This document shows, one piece after another, positions 6,010-11,970 of a stretch of 18,512 bases of DNA; the stretch's first letter is position 1; each line of letters starts with the position of its first letter. The position numbers were made by a program, and so were the translations under genes. Source of the DNA: VGKP01 sp964578345 (GTDB lineage: Archaea; Nanobdellota; Nanobdellia; Pacearchaeales; GW2011-AR1); contig CAZOCP010000014.1 of NCBI GenBank assembly GCA_964578345.1, positions 1 to 18,512 of the forward strand, written 5' to 3'. The notes under the pieces are model-generated. The model was not told where the DNA came from and searched no databases. It saw only the letters and a program-made list of their open reading frames with translations.

Positions 6010-6174
6010 ATGGCTGCTAAATTACCTATTGCATATTCTAGATTATTCCAAAATGTATTTATATGCCGAAATTGCAATAAGAAAATCAGAACACAGGCCG
6101 TAAGAATTTTATCTGGCAAAATTCGATGCCAAAAATGCTCTGGCAAATCATTCCGTCCAAAGAGGAAAAAATAA
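6010..6174 (+). CDS. rpl40e: Large-subunit ribosomal protein L40e
   Basis: A 54-residue basic zinc-ribbon protein of the large ribosomal subunit. The zinc ligands are C19 and C22 (ICRNCNKK) and C40 and C43 (RCQKCSGK), followed by a basic end FRPKRKK. The N-terminus PIAYSRLFQNVFICRNC fits the family. The ATG directly follows the aIF5A stop with no gap, and the stop is 6 bases before the protease start, so all three genes form one operon. No ubiquitin-like extension is present, as is normal in archaea. Confidence 0.93.
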   Translation: MAAKLPIAYSRLFQNVFICRNCNKKIRTQAVRILSGKIRCQKCSGKSFRPKRKK

Positions 6175-6180
6175 GCAATT

Positions 6181-7599
6181 ATGGGATATATACTATATGA
6201 TATTGTGTTCTTTGTGATTGCGCTAATAGCTATTGGCGTGTTTTTCTATCGAAAGAGAAAAAACTTCTCTATTGAGGGGCCAATGTATCTTTATCGGACT
6301 AATTTTGGTTTAAAGATTATTGACCGCGCGAGCAAACGTTATGCAAAACTGCTTAATGTTATTCAATATTTTGTTATTGTTTCAGGATATTTATTAATGA
6401 TTATAGGTACATGGTATTTTATTAAGTTCTCTTATATTTATTTAACTAATACCTTTTTAGTAGAGGCGATAAAAGTGCCGGTAATATTCCCGCTTATTCC
6501 TTATTTTACTGATATTTTCAAGATAGATTATCTGCCATCTTTTCCATTCGTAACATTTATTATTGTTCTTATACTTATAGCGATACCTCATGAATTTGCT
6601 CATGGCATTTTTGCCAGATTTTACAATATCAGAGTGCATTCTACTGGATTTGGATTTTTGCGTTTATTTAAGATTCCTCTTCCCTTTATCGGCGCCTTTG
6701 TTGAACCGGATGAAAAACAAATGGCGAAGCGCGCTAAGAAAGAACAATTATCAGTACTTGCTGCTGGGACATTTGCAAATCTCATAACAACTATACTGTT
6801 TGGTCTAATATTTGTGTTGTTTATCTATCTATTTTTAACCCCCGCAGGTGTTTATTTTAATACTTATTCTACAAAGATAATTCCTATAGATAATGTTATT
6901 TCTATTGATGGTGTTCCTATTAATGAAGTAAAAATAGAAAACAATTTAGAAAAACTGCCTTTAAAGTATATCCAATCTGAAAAAGAAAATCTTACAGTAC
7001 AAAGAGGTATTACGAACGGCACGAATATTGAATATTTTGTTGTATATGAAAACTCGCCGGCGTTTGAAGCTAAACTCTCAGGCCCAATAACTTACATTGA
7101 TGGACAGAAAATAACATCGTATGAAATACTTAGAACAATTATTCAAAATCATGAACCTGGGGATAATATAAATATAATCACTCTTAATGAAAAGAATAAA
7201 ACCAGAAAAGAACAGATTATTACTCTTGCAGATAATGAGGGAAAAGCATTTTTAGGCATAGGAACTAATTTTAGAAAACCTTCTGGTATTTTTAGAATTT
7301 ATTATTCGACTGTTGCAAAGATAAAAAATCCATTTGTTTATTATGAATCGAAATTAGGAGATTTAGGAATGTTTATTTATTATATTTTATGGTGGATACT
7401 TTTTATTAGTCTTGGAGTTGCGTTTTTTAATATGTTGCCTGTCAGTATTTTAGACGGCGGTCGTTTTTTTGCAATAACTATCTGGGCGATAACAAAAAGA
7501 AATAAATTGGGCGAGTATGCTTTAAAGATGTCAACCTTGATTTTTCTTGCATTACTTGCTGCCCTTACTTTTAGATGGATATTTGCATTTATACTTTAA
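6181..7599 (+). CDS. Site-2 protease-type membrane metalloprotease (M50 family)
   Basis: A 472-residue polytopic zinc protease that cuts substrates within the membrane. The zinc site HEFAH (137-141) lies in a hydrophobic span at about 122-146, and the third ligand region is FNMLPVSILDGGRFF with D425. About seven hydrophobic spans are visible (near 5-22, 62-88, 122-146, 198-225, 402-430 and 448-470, with a shorter one near 95-112). Residues 230-345 between the catalytic spans look like one or two PDZ domains (GVPINEV, ENSPAFEAKL, GPITYIDGQKI), which in this family select or restrict substrates. It is the third gene of the aIF5A-L40e operon, 6 bases after L40e. No dedicated substrate such as a membrane-bound regulator is visible nearby. 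The link to translation genes may only reflect co-expression. Confidence 0.9.
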   Translation: MGYILYDIVFFVIALIAIGVFFYRKRKNFSIEGPMYLYRTNFGLKIIDRASKRYAKLLNVIQYFVIVSGYLLMIIGTWYFIKFSYIYLTNTFLVEAIKVPVIFPLIPYFTDIFKIDYLPSFPFVTFIIVLILIAIPHEFAHGIFARFYNIRVHSTGFGFLRLFKIPLPFIGAFVEPDEKQMAKRAKKEQLSVLAAGTFANLITTILFGLIFVLFIYLFLTPAGVYFNTYSTKIIPIDNVISIDGVPINEVKIENNLEKLPLKYIQSEKENLTVQRGITNGTNIEYFVVYENSPAFEAKLSGPITYIDGQKITSYEILRTIIQNHEPGDNINIITLNEKNKTRKEQIITLADNEGKAFLGIGTNFRKPSGIFRIYYSTVAKIKNPFVYYESKLGDLGMFIYYILWWILFISLGVAFFNMLPVSILDGGRFFAITIWAITKRNKLGEYALKMSTLIFLALLAALTFRWIFAFIL

Positions 7600-7608
7600 T
7601 TGCGTATT

Positions 7609-7965
7609 TTAAGTAATAAACTCTATTCCTTTTTTAGTAAAAACTGCTAATTTTATTCCGACTGGAACATTGAGAAGTGCGGAAATTAAAGCCATATGCT
7701 CTTTTCCAGAGCCTGAAGCAAGCGATAAAGCTACTTCGAATTCTCCAGATAATCTGCTTTTTAGTTTTTCTTTTAATATAGAAGTGATTTCGGCAAGGGG
7801 TTTTGATGTATCAATTTCTAATATTGCGGCATTGTCTGTTTTTGGAAAATTGTGAGTATTCTTGCCTTTTACCAGAATTGCAGAATCCCAAGACATATGT
7901 TTAAGCAAGGCAGTTATCTGGCCCCAATTTTCTGTATCAGAACCGATGAAAGCGACTAATTCCAT
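7609..7965 (-). CDS. CARF-like Rossmann miniprotein (118 aa)
   Basis: The predicted fold is alternating strands and helices: first strand ELVAFIGS, helix NWGQITALLKHM, strand SAILVKG, strand AAILEID, a long helix, then VALSLASGSGKEHMALISALL and final strands IKLAVFTKKGIEFI. The GSG-containing strand-helix segment and total length resemble the CARF domain at the N-terminus of Csa3-type regulators, where VxLNLSGG precedes a hydrophobic helix. CARF domains bind cyclic oligonucleotides or other nucleotide ligands. Here there is no attached effector or DNA-binding domain, but a winged-helix gene starts 50 bp away on the other strand. The start ATG is about 25 nt from a TATA box. The CARF assignment is by eye and moderate; a plain Rossmann-fold hypothetical protein is the alternative. 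Confidence 0.55.
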   Translation of the reverse strand: MELVAFIGSDTENWGQITALLKHMSWDSAILVKGKNTHNFPKTDNAAILEIDTSKPLAEITSILKEKLKSRLSGEFEVALSLASGSGKEHMALISALLNVPVGIKLAVFTKKGIEFIT

Positions 7966-7986
7966 GCCAATAGATTAAACATTAGA

Positions 7987-7994
7987 TTTATAAT
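7987..7994. promoter_or_regulatory. Shared bidirectional TATA box
   Basis: TTTATAAT on the plus strand (ATTATAAA on the minus strand) lies exactly midway in the 50-bp gap between the minus start codon ending at 7965 and the plus start codon at 8016. Both start codons are about 25.5 nt from its centre, so a single element could position leaderless transcription both ways. Confidence 0.6.
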
Positions 7995-8015
7995 CATTAT
8001 TGTATTCGCCTAGAG

Positions 8016-8459
8016 ATGGCTAGAGACATTCCTTTAGGAGAAATTACATTAAGAAGATATGAAAAACCTTATGAATCCTCTAAAAGAGAGCTGGTAAAGA
8101 AAGTGTGCCTGAGCTTGGGGCTTTTGCAGCCTGGAGATTCTAGAGATGTTATGGTTGATATTCTGCTTATTTTAGAAGAATCTCGACAAACAAAAGGATG
8201 GCTTTCTTCTTTTGAAGTGAGAGATAAGGTTGAGAAGGTAAGAGCAGAGAACTCTCTTGAAGGCAGAGGTCTTGCCGAAAGCAATATTCGCAGGCAGTTG
8301 AAACGTCTTAGAGATATTATGCTTGTTGATAAACAGGAAAATAAATATAGGATGTCTGAATTTGCACCATTATATGAGCTGTTTGAAGCAAAAATTGAGA
8401 AGTTTTTAATACCTCAAACAATTGAAAGAATAAAGGAATATTTGGGAAAATTAAAATGA
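8016..8459 (+). CDS. Winged-helix transcriptional regulator-like protein
   Basis: A 147-residue soluble, charged protein. The centre (about 45-118) fits a winged helix-turn-helix: helix VMVDILLILEESRQ, SSFEVRDKVEKVRAEN, recognition-type helix AESNIRRQLKRLRDI, then a wing MLVDKQENKYRMS. Residues 1-40 are a basic N-terminal arm and 118-147 a C-terminal helix that could dimerise. The DNA site and ligand are unknown. It is divergent from the CARF-like protein and shares its TATA box, so the pair could be a split equivalent of CARF-winged-helix regulators such as Csa3, and it may control its own promoter. That link is inference. Confidence 0.55.
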   Translation: MARDIPLGEITLRRYEKPYESSKRELVKKVCLSLGLLQPGDSRDVMVDILLILEESRQTKGWLSSFEVRDKVEKVRAENSLEGRGLAESNIRRQLKRLRDIMLVDKQENKYRMSEFAPLYELFEAKIEKFLIPQTIERIKEYLGKLK

Positions 8460-8539
8460 TTAAAAGAAAGGTCTGTAGAAAATAAATCGGTTAATGCTTT
8501 CCTTAATTCCTTACTTAAAAAATTAAAATCTATCTCCAT
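8414..8539 (-). CDS. Possible 41-aa leaderless ORF
   Basis: ATG 8539 opens a frame (MEIDFNFLSKELRKALTDLF and on to FILSIV) that ends inside the 3' end of the winged-helix gene, overlapping it by 46 bases. A TATA box TTTATAAA (8562-8569) is centred about 26 nt upstream of the ATG, the same spacing as at established genes here. The composition is not distinctive, no family is recognised, and A/T-rich TATA matches are frequent, so this is a weak call. Confidence 0.2.
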   Translation of the reverse strand: MEIDFNFLSKELRKALTDLFSTDLSFNHFNFPKYSFILSIV

Positions 8540-8804
8540 ATTTAATAATAATATCAGCATCTTTATAAATTTAGCTCTTTGCGGGCGCGTCTAATAATTA
8601 TTTACTTTGTGAAGTATTTTACCTATGCTATGAATGAATGATTCAAATAGGGCTTGAGTTCTCGAATAGACTGATGTATAGTGGTCTGCACGTCTGAATG
8701 ATAAATCAATCTGCATCATAGTTATTTCTTCGAGTCTAGTATCTGTATGAGTTATAGAGAAGAGTTATGGAGAGCGGCCCGTCGTTGTAACGCAATCAAT
8801 GCAG
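8540..8804. other. Intergenic stretch without a recognised gene
   Basis: Between the winged-helix gene and the convergent Kae1 gene. It holds a TATA-like element (8562-8569), a short GC-rich run GCGGGCGCGT (8581-8590) unusual for this genome, an 11-base palindrome TGAATGATTCA (8635-8645), and several CTGA/TGATG-like strings between about 8665 and 8705. A small RNA is possible, but no tRNA fold and no clean box C/D arrangement can be made by eye. Confidence 0.4.
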
Positions 8805-9794
8805 TTATCCATACCGCCATGTTACTGTAACTTGATCTGTTCTTTGACGAGGAAAGATATCGACATCTGCGGGCTTTTTGTAAATTCCTGCATTGAACAT
8901 AAGCTCTCCAGTATATGCAATCATTGCCCCATTGTCTAATAAAAATTCTCTTGGCGGGCAGAAGAATTTTGCTTTTCTTTCTCTGCACATAATCTCGCAC
9001 ATCTCCTGAAGTCTTTGATTACAAGCGACTCCTCCTCCTAAAACCAGCTCTTTTTTTCCTATGTGAGCCATCGCGCGCTCTGTTGATTCTACAAGCATGG
9101 CAAATGCTGTCTCCTGCAAAGAAAAAGAAAGCTCTTCTGCACCAAAACCTTTGTCAAAAAGCTGTTGAATTTTCGTCTGCATTCCTGAAAATGAAACATC
9201 CATTCCTTTTATTGAATATGGCAATTCGATATATGGTTTGTTCATTTTAATTGAATCAATTGCCAACTTCTCTATCTTGGGCCCTCCTGGAAATCCTAAT
9301 CCCATGTACCTCGCAACTTTATCTATAAAATTTCCCACGCCTAAATCTAAAGTCTCTCCAAAGACGCGATATTTTCCCCCTGAAAAAGCAATAATCTGTG
9401 TATTGGCCCCTGAAACATAAAGCAGAACTGGTTCTGAAGCCCCCATTCTCTGGCCGATTTCAAGATGAGCTATGCAATGATGAACCGGAATTAAAGGAAT
9501 ATTTAATATATTAGATTTGTTTTTTGCAAAACGCAAGCCTTCTAATAAACATGGCGCCAAACCTGGGGCCGTAGACAGAGCTATGGCTTCAATCTGATTT
9601 TCTGATACTTTTGCCAGTGCAAGCGCTTTATTGTAAATGCTGTCTGCAATAAAGTGATGATGCTTTGCGCTTTCTACAGGAATTATGCCTCCGCTCTCCG
9701 TAGTATACATATCTTTGACATTGGCGATAATATTTTTTTTATGAGATATCCCTATACCGAACGTATGCGCTGTGCATTCTATGCCTAATATCAT
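8805..9794 (-). CDS. kae1: tRNA N6-threonylcarbamoyladenosine synthase catalytic subunit Kae1
   Basis: The 329-residue ASKHA-fold subunit of the KEOPS complex, which transfers the threonylcarbamoyl group to A37 of ANN-decoding tRNAs. Visible motifs are the N-terminal MILGIECTAHTFGIGI, ESAKHHHF (41-48), the metal-binding HHCIAH (105-110), the nucleotide-binding YVSGANTQI (126-134), GGGVACNQRL and the C-terminal LLDNGAMIAYTGE with the metal-binding aspartate. The protein ends soon after the domain (VTVTWRYG), so there is no fused Bud32 kinase as in some archaea. Partner subunits are not in the window. ATG 9794 gives the standard N-terminus, with an A/T-rich TATA-like element around 9814-9825. 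Confidence 0.95.
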   Translation of the reverse strand: MILGIECTAHTFGIGISHKKNIIANVKDMYTTESGGIIPVESAKHHHFIADSIYNKALALAKVSENQIEAIALSTAPGLAPCLLEGLRFAKNKSNILNIPLIPVHHCIAHLEIGQRMGASEPVLLYVSGANTQIIAFSGGKYRVFGETLDLGVGNFIDKVARYMGLGFPGGPKIEKLAIDSIKMNKPYIELPYSIKGMDVSFSGMQTKIQQLFDKGFGAEELSFSLQETAFAMLVESTERAMAHIGKKELVLGGGVACNQRLQEMCEIMCRERKAKFFCPPREFLLDNGAMIAYTGELMFNAGIYKKPADVDIFPRQRTDQVTVTWRYG

Positions 9795-9888
9795 AATGAA
9801 TTATAAAAAAGTAAATTTAAAAATGTGATGAAAAAATATAAAAAAGAAAAAATGATGCGGCCGTCGTGAAGATGAAAATAATTAACTA

Positions 9889-10011
9889 TTATCTCTTTTT
9901 CCTTCTGCCGCCACGAGCCATCTTAGCCTCACAGACATTTCCTTTACCGTCGATGTAGTATAGATATCCTGGTTTTCTTTTGACTATATTGCGTGCAATA
10001 ACCGTACCCAT
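9889..10011 (-). CDS. 40-aa basic conserved-looking miniprotein
   Basis: The frame encodes MGTVIARNIVKRKPGYLYYI, DGKGNVCEAKMARGG and a basic RRKKR end. The middle (GYLYYIDGKGNVCEAKM) looks like a compact beta-hairpin domain and the tail could bind nucleic acid. Support for a real gene is strong: a near-perfect ribosome-binding site AAGGAGGTG with six bases between the GGAGG core and the ATG, and a TATA box at 10056-10066 placed to make a leader of about 24 nt. It has one of only two clear ribosome-binding sites in a window dominated by leaderless starts. It follows the DUF192 gene on the same strand. I do not know its function. Confidence 0.7.
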   Translation of the reverse strand: MGTVIARNIVKRKPGYLYYIDGKGNVCEAKMARGGRRKKR

Positions 10012-10015
10012 TTCG

Positions 10016-10024
10016 CACCTCCTT
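10016..10024 (-). promoter_or_regulatory. Strong ribosome-binding site of the 40-aa gene
   Basis: AAGGAGGTG on the minus strand, with the GGAGG core six bases from the ATG at 10011. It fixes the start and implies a leadered mRNA. Confidence 0.75.
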
Positions 10025-10055
10025 TTAATAAATTCTATTTTATATAACCAAAGGC

Positions 10056-10066
10056 ATATATAAATC
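10056..10066 (-). promoter_or_regulatory. TATA box of the 40-aa gene
   Basis: The minus-strand TTTATATATG region is centred near 10061, predicting transcription from about 10035 and a leader that contains the ribosome-binding site. It lies just beyond the stop of the DUF192 gene. Confidence 0.45.
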
Positions 10067-10072
10067 TTTCTC

Positions 10073-10405
10073 TTACCGACGAAAAAAATTGATTATATAA
10101 TTATTCTCTTCACTTATAGGAATTTCAACCAATCTCTGAAATGGCTTTTTAGGAATTATACATGAACTAAATGGAGGTATTATTTTATATTCTTGGACTA
10201 TATTTTTATTGTCAAGCCAGAGAGCTAAAAATGGACAGAAAACAAAAAGTGAATGAATGGCGTGCCTTCTGTTTCTTTTAAAATTAAATAATAAATTTTT
10301 TGTTTTTGATGAGCGAAACATCAGGCCAATATATTTTCCAGCAGAGGATAAAGGATTGACTTCTAATGGTAACGATCGATTAAGATAAAAAATTTTAATT
10401 TTCAT
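10073..10405 (-). CDS. DUF192-family protein
   Basis: A 110-residue protein matching the DUF192 pattern: GLMFRSSKTKNLLFNF (27-42), HSLFVFCPFLALWLDNKNIV (51-70, in place of the bacterial FWMKNT...DxxFLD), then IIPPFSSCIIPKKPF and a final strand LVEIPI. DUF192 proteins are small beta-barrel proteins of unknown biochemical function, often exported in bacteria; no signal peptide is seen here. The gene follows the 62-aa helical gene by 17 bases and probably shares its promoter. ATG 10405 has no ribosome-binding site. Confidence 0.75.
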   Translation of the reverse strand: MKIKIFYLNRSLPLEVNPLSSAGKYIGLMFRSSKTKNLLFNFKRNRRHAIHSLFVFCPFLALWLDNKNIVQEYKIIPPFSSCIIPKKPFQRLVEIPISEENNYIINFFRR

Positions 10406-10422
10406 AAAGTAAATTAGGGCGG

Positions 10423-10611
10423 CTAATTTTTCTTTTCAGTATCTGAAGCAGATAATTTAACTCCTAAAGATTCCATCTCTTTAGCATGCGCCTGAATTAA
10501 ATTCTCTGTAATTTGAATAATACGCATTAACTCATTGCGCTCTGCAACAAGGGTATTTATCGAGCCTTTATGAAAACCGATAATCTCATCTTTAGATGTT
10601 TTTTTCTCCAT
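10423..10611 (-). CDS. 62-aa helical (coiled-coil) protein, unknown
   Basis: The sequence is mostly one or two long amphipathic helices (GSINTLVAERNELMRIIQIT and ENLIQAHAKEMESLGVKL) with a charged, flexible tail SASDTEKKN. It probably forms a coiled-coil hairpin or dimer. It is first in a two-gene run with the DUF192 gene and starts 25 nt from a TATA box it shares with the divergent pterin-dehydratase gene. No function can be assigned. Confidence 0.65.
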   Translation of the reverse strand: MEKKTSKDEIIGFHKGSINTLVAERNELMRIIQITENLIQAHAKEMESLGVKLSASDTEKKN

Positions 10612-10631
10612 TTAAAAAGAAGTAGAAAAGA

Positions 10632-10640
10632 TTATATAAA
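10632..10640. promoter_or_regulatory. Shared bidirectional TATA box (second case)
   Basis: TTATATAAA, near-palindromic, is centred at 10636 in the middle of the 49-bp gap between the minus start at 10611 and the plus start at 10661. Both start codons are 25 nt from the centre, repeating the arrangement at 7987-7994. Confidence 0.6.
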
Positions 10641-10660
10641 TACTTGCATCTAATATTAAT

Positions 10661-10933
10661 ATGGTGAACTTAGAATATATAAAAGAGAAGATGGCTGAGC
10701 TGAAAGATTGGGCACTGGAAGGAAATTCTATAGTAAAAGATTTTATGTTTGCGAATTTCAAAGAGGCTATGGATTTTGTAAATAAAACCGCTGAAATATC
10801 AGAGAAGCATAATCATCATCCTCTAGTAATAATTGATTATAATCGTGTACGCCTTCAGCTTACAACCTATGAAAGAAATGAATTAACTGAAAAAGATTTT
10901 GCTGTTGCTGAAGAGGTTGATTTGATGAATTGA
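10661..10933 (+). CDS. 4a-hydroxytetrahydrobiopterin dehydratase-like protein (PCD/DCoH family)
   Basis: A 90-residue protein with the full-length single-domain PCD fold. It has FANFKEAMDFVNKTAEISEK, the active-site run HNHHPLVIIDYNRVRLQL, then TTYERNELTEKDFAVAEEVD. In typical enzymes the third conserved histidine falls at the Y of TTYE (THD/TTH motif); here it is tyrosine. The His-His-Pro pair and final aspartate are kept. PCD proteins recycle pterin cofactors after aromatic amino acid hydroxylation, and relatives have been linked to molybdopterin metabolism. Nothing in the window uses pterins, so the role is open. It starts 25 nt from the shared TATA box, with no ribosome-binding site. Confidence 0.8.
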   Translation: MVNLEYIKEKMAELKDWALEGNSIVKDFMFANFKEAMDFVNKTAEISEKHNHHPLVIIDYNRVRLQLTTYERNELTEKDFAVAEEVDLMN

Positions 10934-10937
10934 GGAT

Positions 10938-10946
10938 AATTTAAAT
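10938..10946 (+). promoter_or_regulatory. TATA box of the CBS-domain gene
   Basis: TTTAAATAT is centred about 27 nt before ATG 10969, so the CBS gene probably has its own leaderless transcript despite following the dehydratase by 35 bases. Confidence 0.45.
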
Positions 10947-10968
10947 ATCCATATATACTAAAATTTGT

Positions 10969-11340
10969 ATGAAAGTAAAAGATTTGATGAATGAACCTGT
11001 AAAGATAGAGAAAGATATCAGCCTTGCAGAAGCAGCTAAAATTATGTGCGAAAAAAAGACCGGCAGTCTGCTTTTTATAAGTAAAGATAAGATTAGAGGG
11101 ATAGTTACTGAAAGAGATATATTAAAGAATTTTGGTAAATATAAAAATATATCAAGTGTTATGTCTCCTAATATAATTACTATAGATCCTAAAGCAGATG
11201 TTAACGATGCGTTGACTGTAATGAAAGATAACCAAATTAAAAGGCTGCCAGTTATAAAAGAAGGAAAGATTATAGGAATTATTTCTTTGACTGATATAGC
11301 GGCGCATGTTGATGAACTTGATAGCGACTTCTTTTTTTAA
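10969..11340 (+). CDS. Two-CBS-domain protein
   Basis: A 123-residue stand-alone Bateman module. The first CBS motif covers about 1-60 (VKDLMNEPVKIEKDISLAEA, then GIVTERDILKNFG) and the second about 61-123 (VMSPNIITIDPKADVNDALT, then LPVIKEGKIIGIISLTDIAA). Such modules sense AMP, ATP or S-adenosyl ligands and act on partner proteins or transporters. No effector domain is attached. The membrane protein downstream starts 4 bases after its stop, so the two are co-transcribed and the CBS module could gate or regulate it. Confidence 0.9.
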   Translation: MKVKDLMNEPVKIEKDISLAEAAKIMCEKKTGSLLFISKDKIRGIVTERDILKNFGKYKNISSVMSPNIITIDPKADVNDALTVMKDNQIKRLPVIKEGKIIGIISLTDIAAHVDELDSDFFF

Positions 11341-11343
11341 TAA

Positions 11344-11595
11344 ATGATATTAGAAATTATTATCCTTGTTCTTGCATTCCCTGCAGGTTATTTAGTTGCA
11401 TGGATGGCGAGAGATGAGCTTATTGCAGGAAGAAAATGGTTTAAAACTCTAATAATAATTGGACTAGTATTAGGACTGTTTTTTGCTGTAAAAAATTATA
11501 AAATATCTTATATTTTATCTTTTTTTATTGTGATTGTTTCTTTTATTTCATATAAAAAAAGCTTTGATAAGAAATGGATTAAAAGAAGGACTTGA
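11344..11595 (+). CDS. 83-aa integral membrane protein, unknown
   Basis: About three hydrophobic spans: residues 1-20 (ILEIIILVLAFPAGYLVAWM), 36-51 (TLIIIGLVLGLFFAV) and 54-70 (SYILSFFIVIVSFISY). A charged loop WMARDELIAGRKW lies between the first two, and the C-terminus is strongly basic (KSFDKKWIKRR), probably cytoplasmic. It starts 4 bases after the CBS gene, so it is part of that operon. No family is recognised. The structured repeat copy B begins 5 bases after the stop and may act in 3'-end formation of this transcript. Confidence 0.7.
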   Translation: MILEIIILVLAFPAGYLVAWMARDELIAGRKWFKTLIIIGLVLGLFFAVKNYKISYILSFFIVIVSFISYKKSFDKKWIKRRT

Positions 11596-11600
11596 AATCA

Positions 11601-11941
11601 AAAAATCCTGGCGTATACCTCGGCTTAAACCTCGAGGACTCTTGTCCTCGATGGCAGTCAAGAATTTCCAATTCTTGATGAGACGAGGTTTGTTTAGGAT
11701 TTTTGGATGCTCAGAAATGCAGCGCCCTAAAGCCTCAAGAACTACGGTTCTTGATGGCCGTCAAGGATACTTAATCCTTGAGGGGAGCGGTTTGAACCGC
11801 ATTTCTGACATTATAAAGTCCTTTTGTTATGTCGGGGGAGCGAACCGACGCCCTAAAGCCTCAAGAACTACGGTTCTTGATGGCCATCAAGGATACTCAA
11901 TCCTTGAGGGGCGCGGTTTTCTGTCAAACTTCTTGACATAA
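11601..11941 (+). repeat. Structured palindromic repeat, copy B (three-unit form)
   Basis: Unit B1 has an outer stem AAAAATCCT 11601-11609 with 11696-11704, CCTCG 11618-11622 with 11684-11688, hairpin 1 at 11632-11651 and hairpin 2 at 11658-11678. Unit B2 has an outer stem TCAGAAATGC 11711-11720 with 11799-11808, hairpin 1 at 11735-11754 with a C(TACG)G loop, hairpin 2 at 11761-11781, and a small hairpin CGGTTTGAACCG 11788-11799. Unit B3 has an outer stem TTATGTC 11827-11833 with 11935-11941, inner pairs AACCG/CGGTT and CGCCC/GGGCG, and hairpins at 11861-11880 (C(TACG)G loop) and 11887-11907. Hairpins are joined by TGGCAG, TGGCCG and TGGCCA. The element fills the gap between two convergent genes. 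Confidence 0.85.
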
Positions 11942-11970
11942 AAAAAGTAAAAAAGAAATTAAATCTCTAG

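Noticed and set aside
8581..8710. tRNA or box C/D RNA gene
   Set aside because: No cloverleaf can be drawn around GAGTTCTCGAATAG. The CTGA and TGATG-like strings overlap and no terminal stem closes them. It is left as an unexplained gap.
11534..11941. A 135-codon open frame across structured repeat B, with the repeated peptide SRTTVLDG...
   Set aside because: The repeated peptides come from translating the repeated hairpins. The frame overlaps the end of the membrane protein gene and has no promoter or ribosome-binding site of its own. Copy A has a stop just after the corresponding segment.
11601..11941. CRISPR array
   Set aside because: The repeats are internally palindromic and only two or three units of uneven spacing occur. 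There are no uniform spacers and no cas genes.
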